The position numbers and the translations under genes are program-made. From assembly GCA_027484105.1 (NCBI GenBank), contig JAIXUG010000015.1, forward strand, positions 1 through 64,000: a stretch of 64,000 nucleotides of DNA, written 5' to 3'. This DNA comes from Comamonadaceae bacterium. Its GTDB lineage: Bacteria > Pseudomonadota > Gammaproteobacteria > Burkholderiales > Burkholderiaceae_C. The notes beneath the pieces were generated by a model, which saw only the letters and a list, made by a program, of their open reading frames with translations, ran no database searches and was not told the origin of the DNA. Below are positions 28,385 through 38,297 of the stretch, piece by piece. Numbering within the stretch: the first letter of the stretch is position 1; each line of letters opens with the position of its first letter.

Positions 28385-29170
28385 TCAGTTCAATGCGTTG
28401 TGGTAGTGGTGGGTGTCTGTTCGGTAAAAGCCGCGACGCAGCTCCATCGGCGTGTCGTTGTAGGTGTAGGCTACGCGTTCCACGCTGAGCAAGGGGGTGT
28501 GGGCCGAAACATCGAGCAATTCCCTTTGGGTTTTGTCAGGCAAAACGGCCCGGATTTTTTCATCGGCACGCACCATGCGCACGCCAAACTCGGTCTCAAA
28601 CAGCGCGTACATGGGGCCGTGGTAACCCGACAGCCGCTCGGCCGTCAAACCTTTGAAAGGCGCACCCGGCAACCACAGGTCTTCCAGGATGGTGGGGATG
28701 TTTGCAAACGAAAGAACGCGTCTGACCTGCAAAATCGTGTCACCTGTGCGCAGCGACAGGGCTCGGGCGATCTCGGCCGAGGCGCGCAAGCGCTTGCAAT
28801 CCACGATGTGGCGCTGCGCAGGGCCTTCGGTGTTCAGGTCGCCTTGATCGGGGACCAGCTTCAAGAAGCGGTACTGCACCTGGTGCTCGGCATGGGTGGC
28901 CACAAAAGTGCCTTTGCCTTGCTTGCGGATCAGCAGGTGGTCATTGGCCAACTCGTCAATGGCTTTTCGGACGGTGCCCTGGCTGACCCGGTAGCGGGTG
29001 GCCAGCTCCATTTCGCTGGGAATCGATTCGCCGGGTTTCCATTCGCTCGCTTGCAGACTCTGCAAAATCAAGCCCTTGATCTGCTGGTAAAGCGGACTGA
29101 ATGCTGGCGTTGAAGGCGAGGCGTCGCTCGCCCCGGCAGATGCATCAGTCAAGGTCAGGTGTGGGTTCAT
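28385..29170 (-). CDS. GntR-family regulator, HutC subfamily (winged helix + UTRA)
   Basis: A 261-residue transcription factor. The winged-helix domain covers about residues 24-92 (YQQIKGLILQSL, IPSEMELATRYRVSQGTVRKA-type recognition helix, LIRKQGKGTFVA) and the UTRA effector-binding domain about 110-255. Its own promoter holds a perfect 12-bp palindrome in the spacer, pointing to autorepression. Placement between sdhC (same strand) and mdh (divergent) suggests it senses a TCA-cycle-related metabolite and controls these genes; the effector is unknown. Confidence 0.85.
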   Translation of the reverse strand: MNPHLTLTDASAGASDASPSTPAFSPLYQQIKGLILQSLQASEWKPGESIPSEMELATRYRVSQGTVRKAIDELANDHLLIRKQGKGTFVATHAEHQVQYRFLKLVPDQGDLNTEGPAQRHIVDCKRLRASAEIARALSLRTGDTILQVRRVLSFANIPTILEDLWLPGAPFKGLTAERLSGYHGPMYALFETEFGVRMVRADEKIRAVLPDKTQRELLDVSAHTPLLSVERVAYTYNDTPMELRRGFYRTDTHHYHNALN

Positions 29171-29213
29171 GAAAAAAACGCGGCATGCGTATCAGGTGCA
29201 CAACGGGTGCTGG

Positions 29214-29241
29214 ATCATATCTTATATAAGACATAAGACAA
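29214..29241 (-). promoter_or_regulatory. Candidate promoter of the GntR gene with operator in the spacer
   Basis: On the minus strand TTGTCT (29241-29236), 16 bp and TATGAT (29219-29214). The palindrome TCTTATATAAGA (29220-29231) fills the spacer, an ideal place for autorepression. Confidence 0.5.
29220..29231. promoter_or_regulatory. Operator-like palindrome TCTTATATAAGA (copy 1)
   Basis: A perfect 12-bp palindrome in the GntR-mdh divergent region, followed by a further half-site-like ATAAGACA. The same 12 bp, extended to 14 in inverse orientation, occur at 47459-47470. Size and symmetry suit a GntR-family dimer; binding is inferred. Confidence 0.6.
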
Positions 29242-29242
29242 A

Positions 29243-29272
29243 TTGACCAACCAGGGTTTTCGCGGGTACACT
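29243..29272 (+). promoter_or_regulatory. Candidate sigma70 promoter of mdh
   Basis: TTGACC (29243-29248), an 18-bp spacer and TACACT (29267-29272), just downstream of the palindrome. It leaves a leader of about 125 bp before the mdh start. Confidence 0.5.
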
Positions 29273-29405
29273 CTGCGGCTGTTTGCTTGCGCCGTGACCT
29301 CTTTCAGGTTCACAGGCGTGTATCCGGTCTGCCGGATGGCCCTGCCGACACGATTGTTGGCAATGGACTGCAACCCTTGTTTTCAACCTTTCGGAGTTCT
29401 CCACC

Positions 29406-30389
29406 ATGAAAAAGCCCGTCCGCGTTGCCGTTACCGGCGCAGCAGGTCAAATCGGTTACGCATTGTTGTTCCGCATCGCCTCCGGCGAAATGCTGGGCAA
29501 AGACCAGCCCGTCATCCTGCAATTGCTGGAAGTGCCTGTTGAAGGCCCGCAAAAAGCGCTCAAGGGCGTGATGATGGAACTGCAAGACTGCGCATTCCCA
29601 CTGTTGGTGGGCATGGAAGCCCACGCCGACCCCATGACCGCCTTCAAGGACACCGACTACGCTTTGCTCGTCGGTTCGCGTCCACGCGGCCCCGGCATGG
29701 AGCGCGCAGAGTTGCTGGCCATCAACGGTGCCATCTTCACCGCGCAGGGCAAGGCCCTGAACGCCGTCGCTTCGCGCAACGTCAAAGTGCTGGTCGTGGG
29801 CAACCCTGCCAACACCAACGCCTACATCGCCATGAAGGCCGCGCCCGACCTCAAGCCCGGCAACTTCACCGCCATGCTGCGCCTGGACCACAACCGCGCC
29901 TTGTCGCAAATCGCTGCCAAGACCGGCAAAGCCGTGGCCGACATCGAAAAACTCTGCGTCTGGGGCAACCACTCGCCCACCATGTACGCCGACTACCGTT
30001 TTGCCACCATCAAGGGCGAGTCGGTCAAGGCCATGATCAACGACCAGGAATGGAACTCCAACGTGTTCCTGCCCACCGTGGGCAAGCGCGGCGCAGCCAT
30101 CATCGAAGCGCGTGGCCTGTCCTCGGCCGCCTCGGCCGCCAACGCCGCCATCGACCACATGCGCGACTGGGCCTTGGGCACCAACGGCAAGTGGGTCACC
30201 ATGGGCATTCCATCGCAAGGCTGGTACGGCATCCCCAAGGACGTCATGTTCGGCTTCCCCGTCACCTGCGAAAACGGCGAGTACAAAGTGGTTGAGGGTC
30301 TGGAAATCGACGCGTTCAGCCAAGGCTGCATCGACAAGACACTGAAAGAGTTGACCGACGAGCAGGCGGGCGTGGCCCACCTGATCTGA
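29406..30389 (+). CDS. mdh: Malate dehydrogenase (NAD)
   Basis: Interconverts malate and oxaloacetate in the TCA cycle. 327 residues, of the cytosolic-type MDH common in betaproteobacteria. The NAD fold is [14 protein letters not shown]; the catalytic His is in [14 protein letters not shown] (about residue 190) and substrate arginines lie near [15 protein letters not shown] lies about 9 bp before the ATG. First gene of a likely mdh-lyase-unknown-acnB operon opposite the sdh genes. Confidence 0.97.
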   Translation: MKKPVRVAVTGAAGQIGYALLFRIASGEMLGKDQPVILQLLEVPVEGPQKALKGVMMELQDCAFPLLVGMEAHADPMTAFKDTDYALLVGSRPRGPGMERAELLAINGAIFTAQGKALNAVASRNVKVLVVGNPANTNAYIAMKAAPDLKPGNFTAMLRLDHNRALSQIAAKTGKAVADIEKLCVWGNHSPTMYADYRFATIKGESVKAMINDQEWNSNVFLPTVGKRGAAIIEARGLSSAASAANAAIDHMRDWALGTNGKWVTMGIPSQGWYGIPKDVMFGFPVTCENGEYKVVEGLEIDAFSQGCIDKTLKELTDEQAGVAHLI

Positions 30390-30409
30390 TCGCCAATCAG
30401 AGACCCTCA

Positions 30410-31414
30410 GTGAGCCATCCTCGCGACGTCCTCTTGGGTGCGCAAGCCGCAAGCGTTCAGCTGCCGGTTTGCGACCATTACAGCGGTGTCGAAGCGAGGA
30501 TGCGCAAAAGCCTGCAGCTGCAGGCCGACATGACGCAAGAGTTCGGTACCTGCGTTTTTGACGTCACCCTGGACTGTGAAGACGGTGCCCCCGTGGGCGG
30601 CGAAGCCGAACACGCCGCGCTGGTCACCGAGCTGGCCCTGGGCGCAGCACCCGAAGCCCGCGTGGCTGTGCGGGTGCACCCCGTCGATCACCCCAGTTTT
30701 CAGGCCGATGTGGCGGCCATTGCGGGCCAAGCCGCCAGCCGTTTGACGCACATCATGGTGCCCAAGGTCGAGTCGGTGGCCGATGTGCAACTGGCCGAGC
30801 AGGCTTTGCTGGCGGCCGGGGCCGTTGATTTGCCCTTGCATGTGCTCATCGAATCGCCCGCCGCTGTGCACCGCGCTTTTGACATCGCCGCCCACCCCCG
30901 AGTGCAGTCCATCAGTTTTGGCCTGATGGATTTTGTGTCCGCGCATGGTGGCGCCATTCCCGCCGAGGGCATGGGCATTCTCGGCCAGTTCACGCACCCG
31001 CTGGTGCTGCGCGCCAAGCTCGACATCGCCAGTGCCTGCCACGCCCACGGCAAAGTGCCCTCGCACTGCGTGGTCACCGAATTCAAGAACCCCGATGCCA
31101 TCCGCCAAGCCGCGCAAAAAGCGGCCTTTGAGCTGGGCTACACCCGCATGTGGAGCATCCACCCAGACCAGATCCGCCCCATTCTGGAGGCCATGGCGCC
31201 GGTGCAGGCGCAGATCGAACAAGCGGCTGAGATCATCTTGGCGGCCCATGCCGCACAGTGGGCACCCATCAGCCATGCTGGCCAATTGCACGACCGGGCC
31301 AGTTACCGGTTTTTTTGGCAGCTGTTGGAGCGGGCGCAGCAAACAGGCCGCCACCTGCCCGCTGAGTTGCGGCAGTTCTTCAGCCGTCCAACGGTGAAAG
31401 AGGGTGCCGCATGA
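30410..31414 (+). CDS. CitE-like CoA ester lyase (HpcH/HpaI aldolase superfamily)
   Basis: A 334-residue TIM-barrel protein related to citrate lyase beta subunit, malyl-CoA lyase and citramalyl-CoA lyase. Signatures are TLDCEDGAPVGGE (metal-binding acidic loop, about residue 55), IMVPKVESVADV (about 118) and IESPAAVHRAFDIA (about 145). No citrate lyase alpha or gamma genes are nearby, so it is unlikely to be citrate lyase proper; a C-C lyase acting on a malyl-CoA-like thioester is more plausible. Start is GTG at 30410, 20 bp after mdh. Its stop overlaps the next start (ATGA). Confidence 0.8.
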   Translation: MSHPRDVLLGAQAASVQLPVCDHYSGVEARMRKSLQLQADMTQEFGTCVFDVTLDCEDGAPVGGEAEHAALVTELALGAAPEARVAVRVHPVDHPSFQADVAAIAGQAASRLTHIMVPKVESVADVQLAEQALLAAGAVDLPLHVLIESPAAVHRAFDIAAHPRVQSISFGLMDFVSAHGGAIPAEGMGILGQFTHPLVLRAKLDIASACHAHGKVPSHCVVTEFKNPDAIRQAAQKAAFELGYTRMWSIHPDQIRPILEAMAPVQAQIEQAAEIILAAHAAQWAPISHAGQLHDRASYRFFWQLLERAQQTGRHLPAELRQFFSRPTVKEGAA

Positions 31415-32100
31415 ACCTGAGTCGCCGCCTGACCTCGCGCATCGGCCTGCTGGCCTTGCTCTTCTTGTGGGCGTCTTCTGTGGTGGCCCAAAGCCCGGCG
31501 CACGCCAAGCCAAAATCCAAACCCTCCGCCAGCCCATCGAAGTCTCGGGCCAGTGCCCCGGATGCCGCGGCAGCATTGCAAGCGCAAGCCATGGCAGAGG
31601 CCGCCGCCCGTGCCGCCACCCAAAAGACACCCCCAATGGCCCTCGCCGCAGTGCTGGCAGCGCCCGCGCTTGCGGCACTGCCTGCCGCAGCGGCCGAGCC
31701 CGCGACCAGCCTGGCCACCGAAGTGCCCCTGTTGACGCCATCGCCTTCACCCGAAATCCTGATCGCCCAGCAAATACACCAAGGCCAATTGCCCTGCGAA
31801 CTCGGCGCCACCGTCCGAATTGAAGCCGACCCCTCACAAGCGGGCGCTTTTCATGTGCAGGGCAAAGGCTTCAAGTACCTCATGTTCCCCGTCCAGACGA
31901 GCACGGGGACTTTGCGCCTGGAGGACAAAAAGGCCGGTGCCGTTTGGCTGCAGCTGGCCAACAAATCCATGCTCATGGACCAAAAAAGAGGCCGTCGCAT
32001 CGTGGACGACTGTGTCCACCCCGATCAATTGGCCGTTGCCGAGGCCATGAAAACCAATCCCCCGCCCAGCCTGTTTGACACCCAAGGCATGGGGCGATAA
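31411..32100 (+). CDS. Exported protein of unknown function, Ala/Pro-rich linker and small C-terminal domain
   Basis: A 229-residue protein I do not recognise. A signal peptide ends near residue 26 ([12 protein letters not shown]). Residues about 27-120 are low-complexity Ala/Pro/Ser/Lys sequence, probably a flexible tether. The last 100 residues form a compact domain ([41 protein letters not shown]) with two Cys that could pair in the periplasm; its look is faintly like a small beta-barrel lysozyme-inhibitor fold, a guess. The start overlaps the lyase stop (ATGA), and acnB follows by 32 bp, an odd place for an exported protein. Confidence 0.75.
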   Translation: MNLSRRLTSRIGLLALLFLWASSVVAQSPAHAKPKSKPSASPSKSRASAPDAAAALQAQAMAEAAARAATQKTPPMALAAVLAAPALAALPAAAAEPATSLATEVPLLTPSPSPEILIAQQIHQGQLPCELGATVRIEADPSQAGAFHVQGKGFKYLMFPVQTSTGTLRLEDKKAGAVWLQLANKSMLMDQKRGRRIVDDCVHPDQLAVAEAMKTNPPPSLFDTQGMGR

Positions 32101-32132
32101 CCCTTGAAACCCTGACTCACCGGAGAAAAACC

Positions 32133-34724
32133 ATGTTGAAAGCCTACCGAGACCACGCCGCCGAACGCGCAGCCCTTGGCATTCCGCCACTGCCTTTGGA
32201 TGCCAAGCAAACCGCCGAATTGATCGAGCTGATCAAAAACCCGCCCGCAGGCGAAGACGCTTTCTTGTTGGACCTCTTGACCCACCGCGTGCCACCGGGC
32301 GTGGACGACGCTGCCAAAGTCAAGGCCTCCTTTTTGGCCGCGGTCGCGCACGGTGAAATCAGCGTGGGCCTGATCTCCAAAGCCAAGGCCACAGAGTTGC
32401 TGGGCACCATGGTGGGCGGCTACAACGTGCACCCCCTGATCGAATTGCTCGACAGCGCCGAAGTGGCTGCCGTGGCCGCCGAAGGCCTGAAGAAAACCCT
32501 CTTGATGTTCGACTTCTTCAACGACGTTGCCGAAAAAGCCAAGGCGGGCAACGCCAAGGCCAAAGAAGTCATGCAAAGCTGGGCTGATGCCGAGTGGTTC
32601 ACCAGCCGCCCCGAAGTCGAGAAAAAAATCACCATCACCGTCTTCAAGGTGCCCGGTGAAACCAACACCGACGACCTCTCGCCCGCGCCCGACGCCTGGA
32701 GCCGCCCCGACATCCCATTGCACTACCTCGCGATGTTGAAGAACACCCGCGAAGGCGCCCCTTTCAAGCCCGAAGAAGACGGCAAGCGCGGCCCCATGGC
32801 CATGATCGAAGAGCTCAAGAAAAAAGGCCACTTGGTGTCTTATGTGGGCGACGTGGTCGGCACCGGCTCCAGCCGCAAGTCGGCCACCAACAGCATCATC
32901 TGGGGTTTTGGTGAAGACATCCCCTTTGTGCCCAACAAGCGTTTTGGTGGTGTGACTTTGGGTGGCAAGATCGCCCCCATCTTCTTCAACACCCAGGAAG
33001 ACTCCGGCGCCTTGCCCATCGAAGTCGATGTCAGCGGCCTGAACATGGGCGACGTGGTCGACGTCTTGCCCTACGAAGGCAAGATCGTGAAGGACGGCCA
33101 AACCGTCACCACCTTCCAACTCAAGAGCGATGTGCTGTTTGACGAAGTGCGCGCCGGTGGCCGCATCAACCTGATCATTGGCCGCTCGCTCACCGCCAAA
33201 GCCCGTGAGTTCTTGGGTCTGCCCGCGTCCACCGTGTTCCGCCTGCCCGCACCTGCAGCGGCCACCAAAGCCGGCTTCACGCTGGCCCAGAAGATGGTCG
33301 GCCGTGCGGTTGGTTTGCCAGAAGGCCAGGGCGTGCGCCCCGGCACTTACTGCGAACCCAAGATGACCACCGTGGGCTCGCAAGACACCACAGGCCCCAT
33401 GACCCGCGACGAGTTGAAAGACCTGGCTTGCCTGGGCTTCAGCGCCGACATGGTCATGCAGTCCTTCTGCCACACCGCGGCTTACCCCAAGGCCGTGGAC
33501 GTCAAGACCCACCGCGAACTGCCCGCCTTCATGAGCAACCGTGGCGGCGTGTCTCTGCGCCCCGGAGACGGCGTGATCCACAGCTGGCTCAACCGCCTGT
33601 TGTTGCCCGACACCGTCGGCACGGGCGGTGACTCGCACACCCGTTTCCCTATTGGCATCTCCTTCCCCGCCGGTTCGGGCTTGGTGGCCTTTGGTGCGGC
33701 CACGGGTGTGATGCCTTTGGACATGCCCGAGTCCATCCTGGTGCGCTTCAAAGGCGAAATGCAGCCCGGCGTGACCCTGCGCGACTTGGTGCACGCCATT
33801 CCGCTGTACGCCATCAAGAAGGGCCTGCTCACCGTGGCCAAAGCCGGCAAGATCAACGAGTTCTCCGGCCGCATCCTGGAAATCGAAGGCTTGCCCAACC
33901 TCAAGGTCGAGCAAGCGTTTGAATTGTCCGACGCGTCCGCCGAGCGCTCAGCCGCCGGTTGCACGATCAAGCTCAACAAGGAGCCGATCGAGGAGTACCT
34001 CAAATCCAACGTGGTGCTCATGAAGAACATGATCGCCGACGGTTACGCCGACGCCCGCACCTTGGCACGCCGCATCGAGAAGGTCGAAGCCTGGTTGGCC
34101 AAGCCCGAACTGCTCGAAGCCGACAAAGATGCCGAATACGCGCACGTGATCGAAATCGATTTGGCCGACATCAAAGAGCCCATCCTGTGCTGCCCCAACG
34201 ACCCGGACGACGCCAAGTTCTTGTCCGAAGTGGCGGGCACCAAGATCGACGAGGCCTTCATCGGTTCGTGCATGACCAACATCGGTCACTTCCGTGCTGC
34301 TGCCAAGCTGCTCGGCGGCAGCCGCGACATCCCGGTCAAGCTGTGGGTCGCCCCACCGACCAAGATGGACGAGAGCGAACTCATCAAGGAAGGCCACTAC
34401 GCCAACTTCGGCGCCGCCGGTGCCCGCACCGAAATGCCTGGCTGCTCGCTGTGCATGGGCAACCAAGCCCAGGTGCGCGAAGGCGCCACCGTGGTGTCCA
34501 CCAGCACCCGCAACTTCCCCAACCGCTTGGGCAAGAACACCAACGTGTTCTTGGCCAGCGCCGAGTTGGCAGCCATTGCGTCCAAGCTGGGCCACATCCC
34601 GACAGTCGCCGAGTACCACGAAGCCATGGGCATCGTGAACAAGGACGGCGCGGCGATCTACAAGTACATGAACTTCAACCAGATTGAAGAGTATGTGGAG
34701 AACGCCAAGGGTGTGACGGCTTAA
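32133..34724 (+). CDS. acnB: Aconitate hydratase B
   Basis: Isomerises citrate and isocitrate, and often 2-methylcitrate intermediates, with a [4Fe-4S] cluster. 863 residues, normal for AcnB. The HEAT-like N-terminal domain ([19 protein letters not shown]) is followed by the swivel domain and the catalytic core. Cluster cysteines appear in [15 protein letters not shown] and [14 protein letters not shown]; the substrate loop is [13 protein letters not shown]. Ends the mdh transcript with a terminator behind it. Confidence 0.98.
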   Translation: MLKAYRDHAAERAALGIPPLPLDAKQTAELIELIKNPPAGEDAFLLDLLTHRVPPGVDDAAKVKASFLAAVAHGEISVGLISKAKATELLGTMVGGYNVHPLIELLDSAEVAAVAAEGLKKTLLMFDFFNDVAEKAKAGNAKAKEVMQSWADAEWFTSRPEVEKKITITVFKVPGETNTDDLSPAPDAWSRPDIPLHYLAMLKNTREGAPFKPEEDGKRGPMAMIEELKKKGHLVSYVGDVVGTGSSRKSATNSIIWGFGEDIPFVPNKRFGGVTLGGKIAPIFFNTQEDSGALPIEVDVSGLNMGDVVDVLPYEGKIVKDGQTVTTFQLKSDVLFDEVRAGGRINLIIGRSLTAKAREFLGLPASTVFRLPAPAAATKAGFTLAQKMVGRAVGLPEGQGVRPGTYCEPKMTTVGSQDTTGPMTRDELKDLACLGFSADMVMQSFCHTAAYPKAVDVKTHRELPAFMSNRGGVSLRPGDGVIHSWLNRLLLPDTVGTGGDSHTRFPIGISFPAGSGLVAFGAATGVMPLDMPESILVRFKGEMQPGVTLRDLVHAIPLYAIKKGLLTVAKAGKINEFSGRILEIEGLPNLKVEQAFELSDASAERSAAGCTIKLNKEPIEEYLKSNVVLMKNMIADGYADARTLARRIEKVEAWLAKPELLEADKDAEYAHVIEIDLADIKEPILCCPNDPDDAKFLSEVAGTKIDEAFIGSCMTNIGHFRAAAKLLGGSRDIPVKLWVAPPTKMDESELIKEGHYANFGAAGARTEMPGCSLCMGNQAQVREGATVVSTSTRNFPNRLGKNTNVFLASAELAAIASKLGHIPTVAEYHEAMGIVNKDGAAIYKYMNFNQIEEYVENAKGVTA

Positions 34725-34748
34725 ACGATCGCCCCTCGCTGAAAGCAC

Positions 34749-34772
34749 AAACGGCCCTTCGGGGTCGTTTTT
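34749..34772 (+). terminator. Terminator after acnB
   Basis: AAACGGCCC, TTCG tetraloop, GGGTCGTTT (one G-T pair) followed by TTTGTT, 25 bp after the acnB stop. Confidence 0.85.
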
Positions 34773-34960
34773 GTTGGTCATTCATGAAGCAGGGATTTCG
34801 GGCGGTGCCCTTCTTGCCGATGAAAGACCTGAGCATTTGTGAAATAGGGTATGGTTTCTACGACTCTGAAGTACGTTGTCTTGAGTTTGGTCTCTGCGTA
34901 CTCTTTGAGATATTCCCTTGTTGTTCGGTGGCGGTGAAGAAAAACTTTTGGAGACTTTCA

Positions 34961-35983
34961 ATGGCTAATGTTTTTCATTGCCTAAGGGCCTTTACGTTCC
35001 TGGCTTCCATGGTCTGGTTGACCGCTGCGCAAGGCCAATCCGATTGTCGACCAGCGCCCGCAGGTGTTGCTCAGTTGGTTGAAATTAGACCGGGATTTCA
35101 TCGGGTGCAAGGGCCCTTGGCCGAGTTCAACCCTTGCCACCGTTCCGTTCAATTGTCGATGCCAGGAATGTTTGCCGACAAGTTGGCCGACAAGCCGCCT
35201 TTGATGATCATTGCCCACGGCGGGAATGGTCCCGGTTTTGCCGAGCAGGAAATGGTTCGCCGAATGAATGCGCGAGGTGTGGCCACCTTGTTGTTCGATG
35301 CCTATGAGATGAACGGTTTTCAGTACCGCGGTACTTCGCTGTTTTTGACTGGCGCGACCAATGAATCGCGTCAGCGCATGATCTTCAAGGCCACCCTTGG
35401 GGCTTACCACTGGATTCGTGAAAACCCCCGCATTGACACCTCACGCCTTTACATCCACGGGCTGTCCAACGGCGGCAGTGTGGCTCTGAACATGGCCGCT
35501 GTGGTGGATCCCGCGCATGTCCGGATTGTGTTTTCTGAAGGGGCACCTTCGGCAGGCATCGGCATGCCGGATCAGATTCGGGTGCCCCTGAAAATGGTGT
35601 TCGGCAAGATCGACAACTATGGCGGCAGAACGGTAGACGACTGGATGCACCTGCGCACCGACCCCTGTGTGGTGAATCAGTCCGCCGAAGGCGCGGCGCC
35701 TGGCACGGCCCAACGTTGCAGTCTTCAGATCAATCCATCGGCGCAGGGCTTATCGCCTTTTCAATGGGGAGAGCAACTCAGGGCCGAGGGACAGCCGCTG
35801 GAATTCTGGTTTTACGACGAAGCGGCCCATGGATTGTTGTTGGGACCGATCGATCGGGGTATGCGCACTTACGGTTCTGGCCCCACAGCGTCCCAACGCT
35901 TTGGCTGGATTGGCGCGAGTTCCAACGCAGCCAACCGTTTTGTGGCTGACTTGATGAAGGCCATCAAAGCCAGTTACCCCTGA
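34961..35983 (+). CDS. Secreted alpha/beta hydrolase (dienelactone hydrolase-like)
   Basis: A 340-residue alpha/beta hydrolase with a signal peptide ending near residue 26 (FLASMVWLTAAQGQ). The oxyanion region is IIAHGGNGPG (about residue 80); the nucleophile Ser is in HGLSNGGSVALN; the catalytic Asp is probably in FGKIDNYG and the His in DEAAHGLLLG. Several Cys (DCRP, NPCH, DPCV, QRCS) suit a periplasmic location. The ATG at 34961 has GGAG 11 bp upstream and opens the signal peptide, so the frame upstream was rejected. Substrate unknown. The 236-bp gap before it holds only the acnB terminator. Confidence 0.8.
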   Translation: MANVFHCLRAFTFLASMVWLTAAQGQSDCRPAPAGVAQLVEIRPGFHRVQGPLAEFNPCHRSVQLSMPGMFADKLADKPPLMIIAHGGNGPGFAEQEMVRRMNARGVATLLFDAYEMNGFQYRGTSLFLTGATNESRQRMIFKATLGAYHWIRENPRIDTSRLYIHGLSNGGSVALNMAAVVDPAHVRIVFSEGAPSAGIGMPDQIRVPLKMVFGKIDNYGGRTVDDWMHLRTDPCVVNQSAEGAAPGTAQRCSLQINPSAQGLSPFQWGEQLRAEGQPLEFWFYDEAAHGLLLGPIDRGMRTYGSGPTASQRFGWIGASSNAANRFVADLMKAIKASYP

Positions 35984-36002
35984 ATCTTGAGTGGGTGCGT
36001 GT

Positions 36003-36023
36003 CTCCAAAGCCGAAGTTTGGAG
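36003..36023. repeat. Inverted repeat downstream of the hydrolase gene
   Basis: Perfect 7-bp arms CTCCAAA and TTTGGAG around a 7-base loop, 20 bp after the stop and about 100 bp before the next gene. No T run follows. Could be a weak terminator or an operator for the metallo-hydrolase gene. Confidence 0.4.
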
Positions 36024-36118
36024 CGCTCATATGTCCGAGCACAGACCATGGTCAATCGGCTTGACTTTGGACATGGCCCGGGTAAAGCGTAAGGTGGAGG
36101 CACTTTTTAGGAGAACAC

Positions 36119-37081
36119 ATGCTCAACCGCCGTCATTTTCTGGGTACAGGCTTGGCCAGCGCCACAGCATTGACTTTTTCTTCCGTCTGGTCACAAAACA
36201 CGCCTCAGTTTGGCGCACCCGAATTGCCTTCGGTGGGCTTTCGGCGCATGAAGTTGGGGTCCATGGAGGTCATTGCCCTGAACGATGGCGCTGTGCGCCG
36301 CCCGCTGGGTCAGGAGTTTGTGCCTGCCGTACCGCTCGACCAAGTCAAGGCTTTGCTGGCCTCGCAAAACCTGCCCACCGATTACATCGATGTGCCGTAC
36401 ACCTCGTTTTTGTTGATCAATGGCAACCAACGCTATTTGTTTGACACCGGTTTTGCCGACAACGGCCCCCCCACCACAGGCAAGTTGCTGGGCAATCTGG
36501 CTGCTGCGGGTTTCAAGCCCGAAGACATCAACAACGTGGTGCTCAGCCACTTTCATGGTGACCACATCAATGGTTTGCGTTTTAAAAACGGCAACTTGGT
36601 TTACCCCAACGCCCGCGTGCATGTGCCGGCGCCCGAACACGCTTTCTGGACGGACGAGGCCCGCATCGCGGCAGCACCGGCGCAGATGCAAGGTGCTTTT
36701 GGGGCTGTCAGGCGTGCCTTGACGGGCTTGACACCTGATCAATTGGTCAGGTTAGAACCCGGCAGCATTTTGGCTCCCGGTATCCAGTCGGTGGCTGCTT
36801 TTGGCCACACACCCGGTCATACTTTGTTCACAGCGCGCTCTGAAGGCCAATCGTTTGCCTACGTGGCCGACATCACCAATGTGCCGTCCTTGTTTGCCCG
36901 CAATCCCGATTGGGCGGTGGTGTTCGACATGAACCCCGAGATGGCCCGCCAAAGCCGTCGCCGCATCTTTGACATGCTGGTCAAAGAAAAAATAGTGGCG
37001 GGTGGTTTCCACTTTCCGTTCCCGGCCTTTGGTTCCATCATGCCCTCGGGTAATGGTTACCAGTTTGTACCGATGGCCTGA
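36119..37081 (+). CDS. Exported MBL-fold metallo-hydrolase
   Basis: A 320-residue metallo-beta-lactamase-fold hydrolase. A Tat-like signal (NRRHFLGTGLASATAL) ends near residue 26. Zinc ligands are in SHFHGDHING (about residue 145), FGHTPGHTLF and VADIT; the terminal His is in GGFHFPFPAFG. The arrangement resembles lactonase-like or arylsulfatase-like members with unknown substrates. AGGAG lies 8 bp before the ATG. It follows the secreted alpha/beta hydrolase on the same strand by 135 bp, so both may act on periplasmic esters or lactones (inference). Confidence 0.82.
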   Translation: MLNRRHFLGTGLASATALTFSSVWSQNTPQFGAPELPSVGFRRMKLGSMEVIALNDGAVRRPLGQEFVPAVPLDQVKALLASQNLPTDYIDVPYTSFLLINGNQRYLFDTGFADNGPPTTGKLLGNLAAAGFKPEDINNVVLSHFHGDHINGLRFKNGNLVYPNARVHVPAPEHAFWTDEARIAAAPAQMQGAFGAVRRALTGLTPDQLVRLEPGSILAPGIQSVAAFGHTPGHTLFTARSEGQSFAYVADITNVPSLFARNPDWAVVFDMNPEMARQSRRRIFDMLVKEKIVAGGFHFPFPAFGSIMPSGNGYQFVPMA

Positions 37082-37106
37082 GTGCATCGCTGAAGTTGCA
37101 TTCCCC

Positions 37107-37138
37107 AAAAGCCCGCGCCCAACAGCGTGGGCTTTTTT
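37107..37138 (+). terminator. Terminator after the MBL-fold gene
   Basis: AAAAGCCCGCGC and GCGTGGGCTTTT arms (one G-T pair), six-base loop, then a T run. Confidence 0.85.
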
Positions 37139-37247
37139 GTGTCCGTTTTGGACAGTTCGACAGACAGCGCGGGGATAAGATCTTTGGAGTGCCTCGAGCC
37201 AAAGCCCAAGGCGCTTGCGGCATCCTTGTTTCTTTGGAGAACTCCTC

Positions 37248-38243
37248 ATGCAATTGACCACCTTGGGCAAAAGCCCCCTGAAAGTCTCGCGTCTGTGCTT
37301 GGGCACCATGATGTTCGGTGACCAGACGCCGCTGGAAGATGCGCGCGCCATCGTGGCCGATGCGAACGAAAAAGGCTGCAACTTCATCGACACCGCTGAC
37401 GTGTACACACGGGGCAAGTCAGAGGAGATGGTGGGCCAAATCCTCAAGGGGCAACGCCAGCAGTGGGTCTTGGCCAGCAAGGTCGGTAACTCGATGTCGA
37501 GCCAAGCCAATCATCAGGGCTATTCGCGCAGTTGGATGATGCGGGCTTGTGAAGACAGTCTGCGTCGCCTGGGCACCGACCACTTGGACATTTATTACCT
37601 GCACCGCGACTACAACGGCATGAACCTGGAAGAGCCCTTGCGGGCCATCGAGGCCTTGCTGCGCGACGGCAAGATCCGCTATTGGGGTGTCTCAAACTTC
37701 CGGGGCTGGCGCATTGCCGAGATGGTGAACATGGCGCGCCAGATGAACATGCCTGGCCCTTTGGTGTGCCAGCCTTATTACAACCTGCTCAACCGCTTGC
37801 CCGAGGTGGAAATTCTGGAGGCGTGTGGCCATTACGGCCTGGGCGTGGTGCCCTACAGTCCGATTGCACGCGGCGTTTTGACAGGCAAATATGCACCGGG
37901 TCAAACACCACAACAGGGCAGCCGTGTTGCCCGGGGTGACAAGCGGATTTTGGAGACCGAGTTCCGCGAAGAGTCTCTGCAAGTGGCCCAAGTTTTGATG
38001 CAGCATTGCCAGGGCAAAGGCGTGTCTTTGTCGCACTTTGCAACGGCTTGGGTACTGGCCAACCGGCACGTGAGCGCGGTCATTGCAGGCCCGCGCACGC
38101 TGGCCCAGTGGCAAGACTACGCCGGGGCGTTGCAGGTGCAGATCACGGCCGAAGACGAAGCCCTGGTCAACCGCCTGGTGGCTCCGGGCCATCCGTCCAC
38201 ACCCGGTTACAACGATCCTTCTTATCCCCTGAATGGGCGCTGA
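37248..38243 (+). CDS. Aldo/keto reductase
   Basis: A 331-residue NADPH-dependent oxidoreductase of the aldo/keto reductase superfamily, YajO/Tas-like group. The barrel begins MQLTTLGKSPLKVSRLCLG; the catalytic Asp-Tyr pair is in FIDTADVYTRGKSEE, with Lys in VLASKVGNSM and His in DIYYLHRDYNG. The C-terminal NADP site is near VIAGPRTLAQWQD. The ATG at 37248 has GGAG 8 bp upstream. Physiological substrate unknown. Confidence 0.88.
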   Translation: MQLTTLGKSPLKVSRLCLGTMMFGDQTPLEDARAIVADANEKGCNFIDTADVYTRGKSEEMVGQILKGQRQQWVLASKVGNSMSSQANHQGYSRSWMMRACEDSLRRLGTDHLDIYYLHRDYNGMNLEEPLRAIEALLRDGKIRYWGVSNFRGWRIAEMVNMARQMNMPGPLVCQPYYNLLNRLPEVEILEACGHYGLGVVPYSPIARGVLTGKYAPGQTPQQGSRVARGDKRILETEFREESLQVAQVLMQHCQGKGVSLSHFATAWVLANRHVSAVIAGPRTLAQWQDYAGALQVQITAEDEALVNRLVAPGHPSTPGYNDPSYPLNGR

Positions 38244-38297
38244 AACTGCCTGATGATTTGCAGCTGGCCAAACTTGGGTTTGCCGCACAATCCAAGT

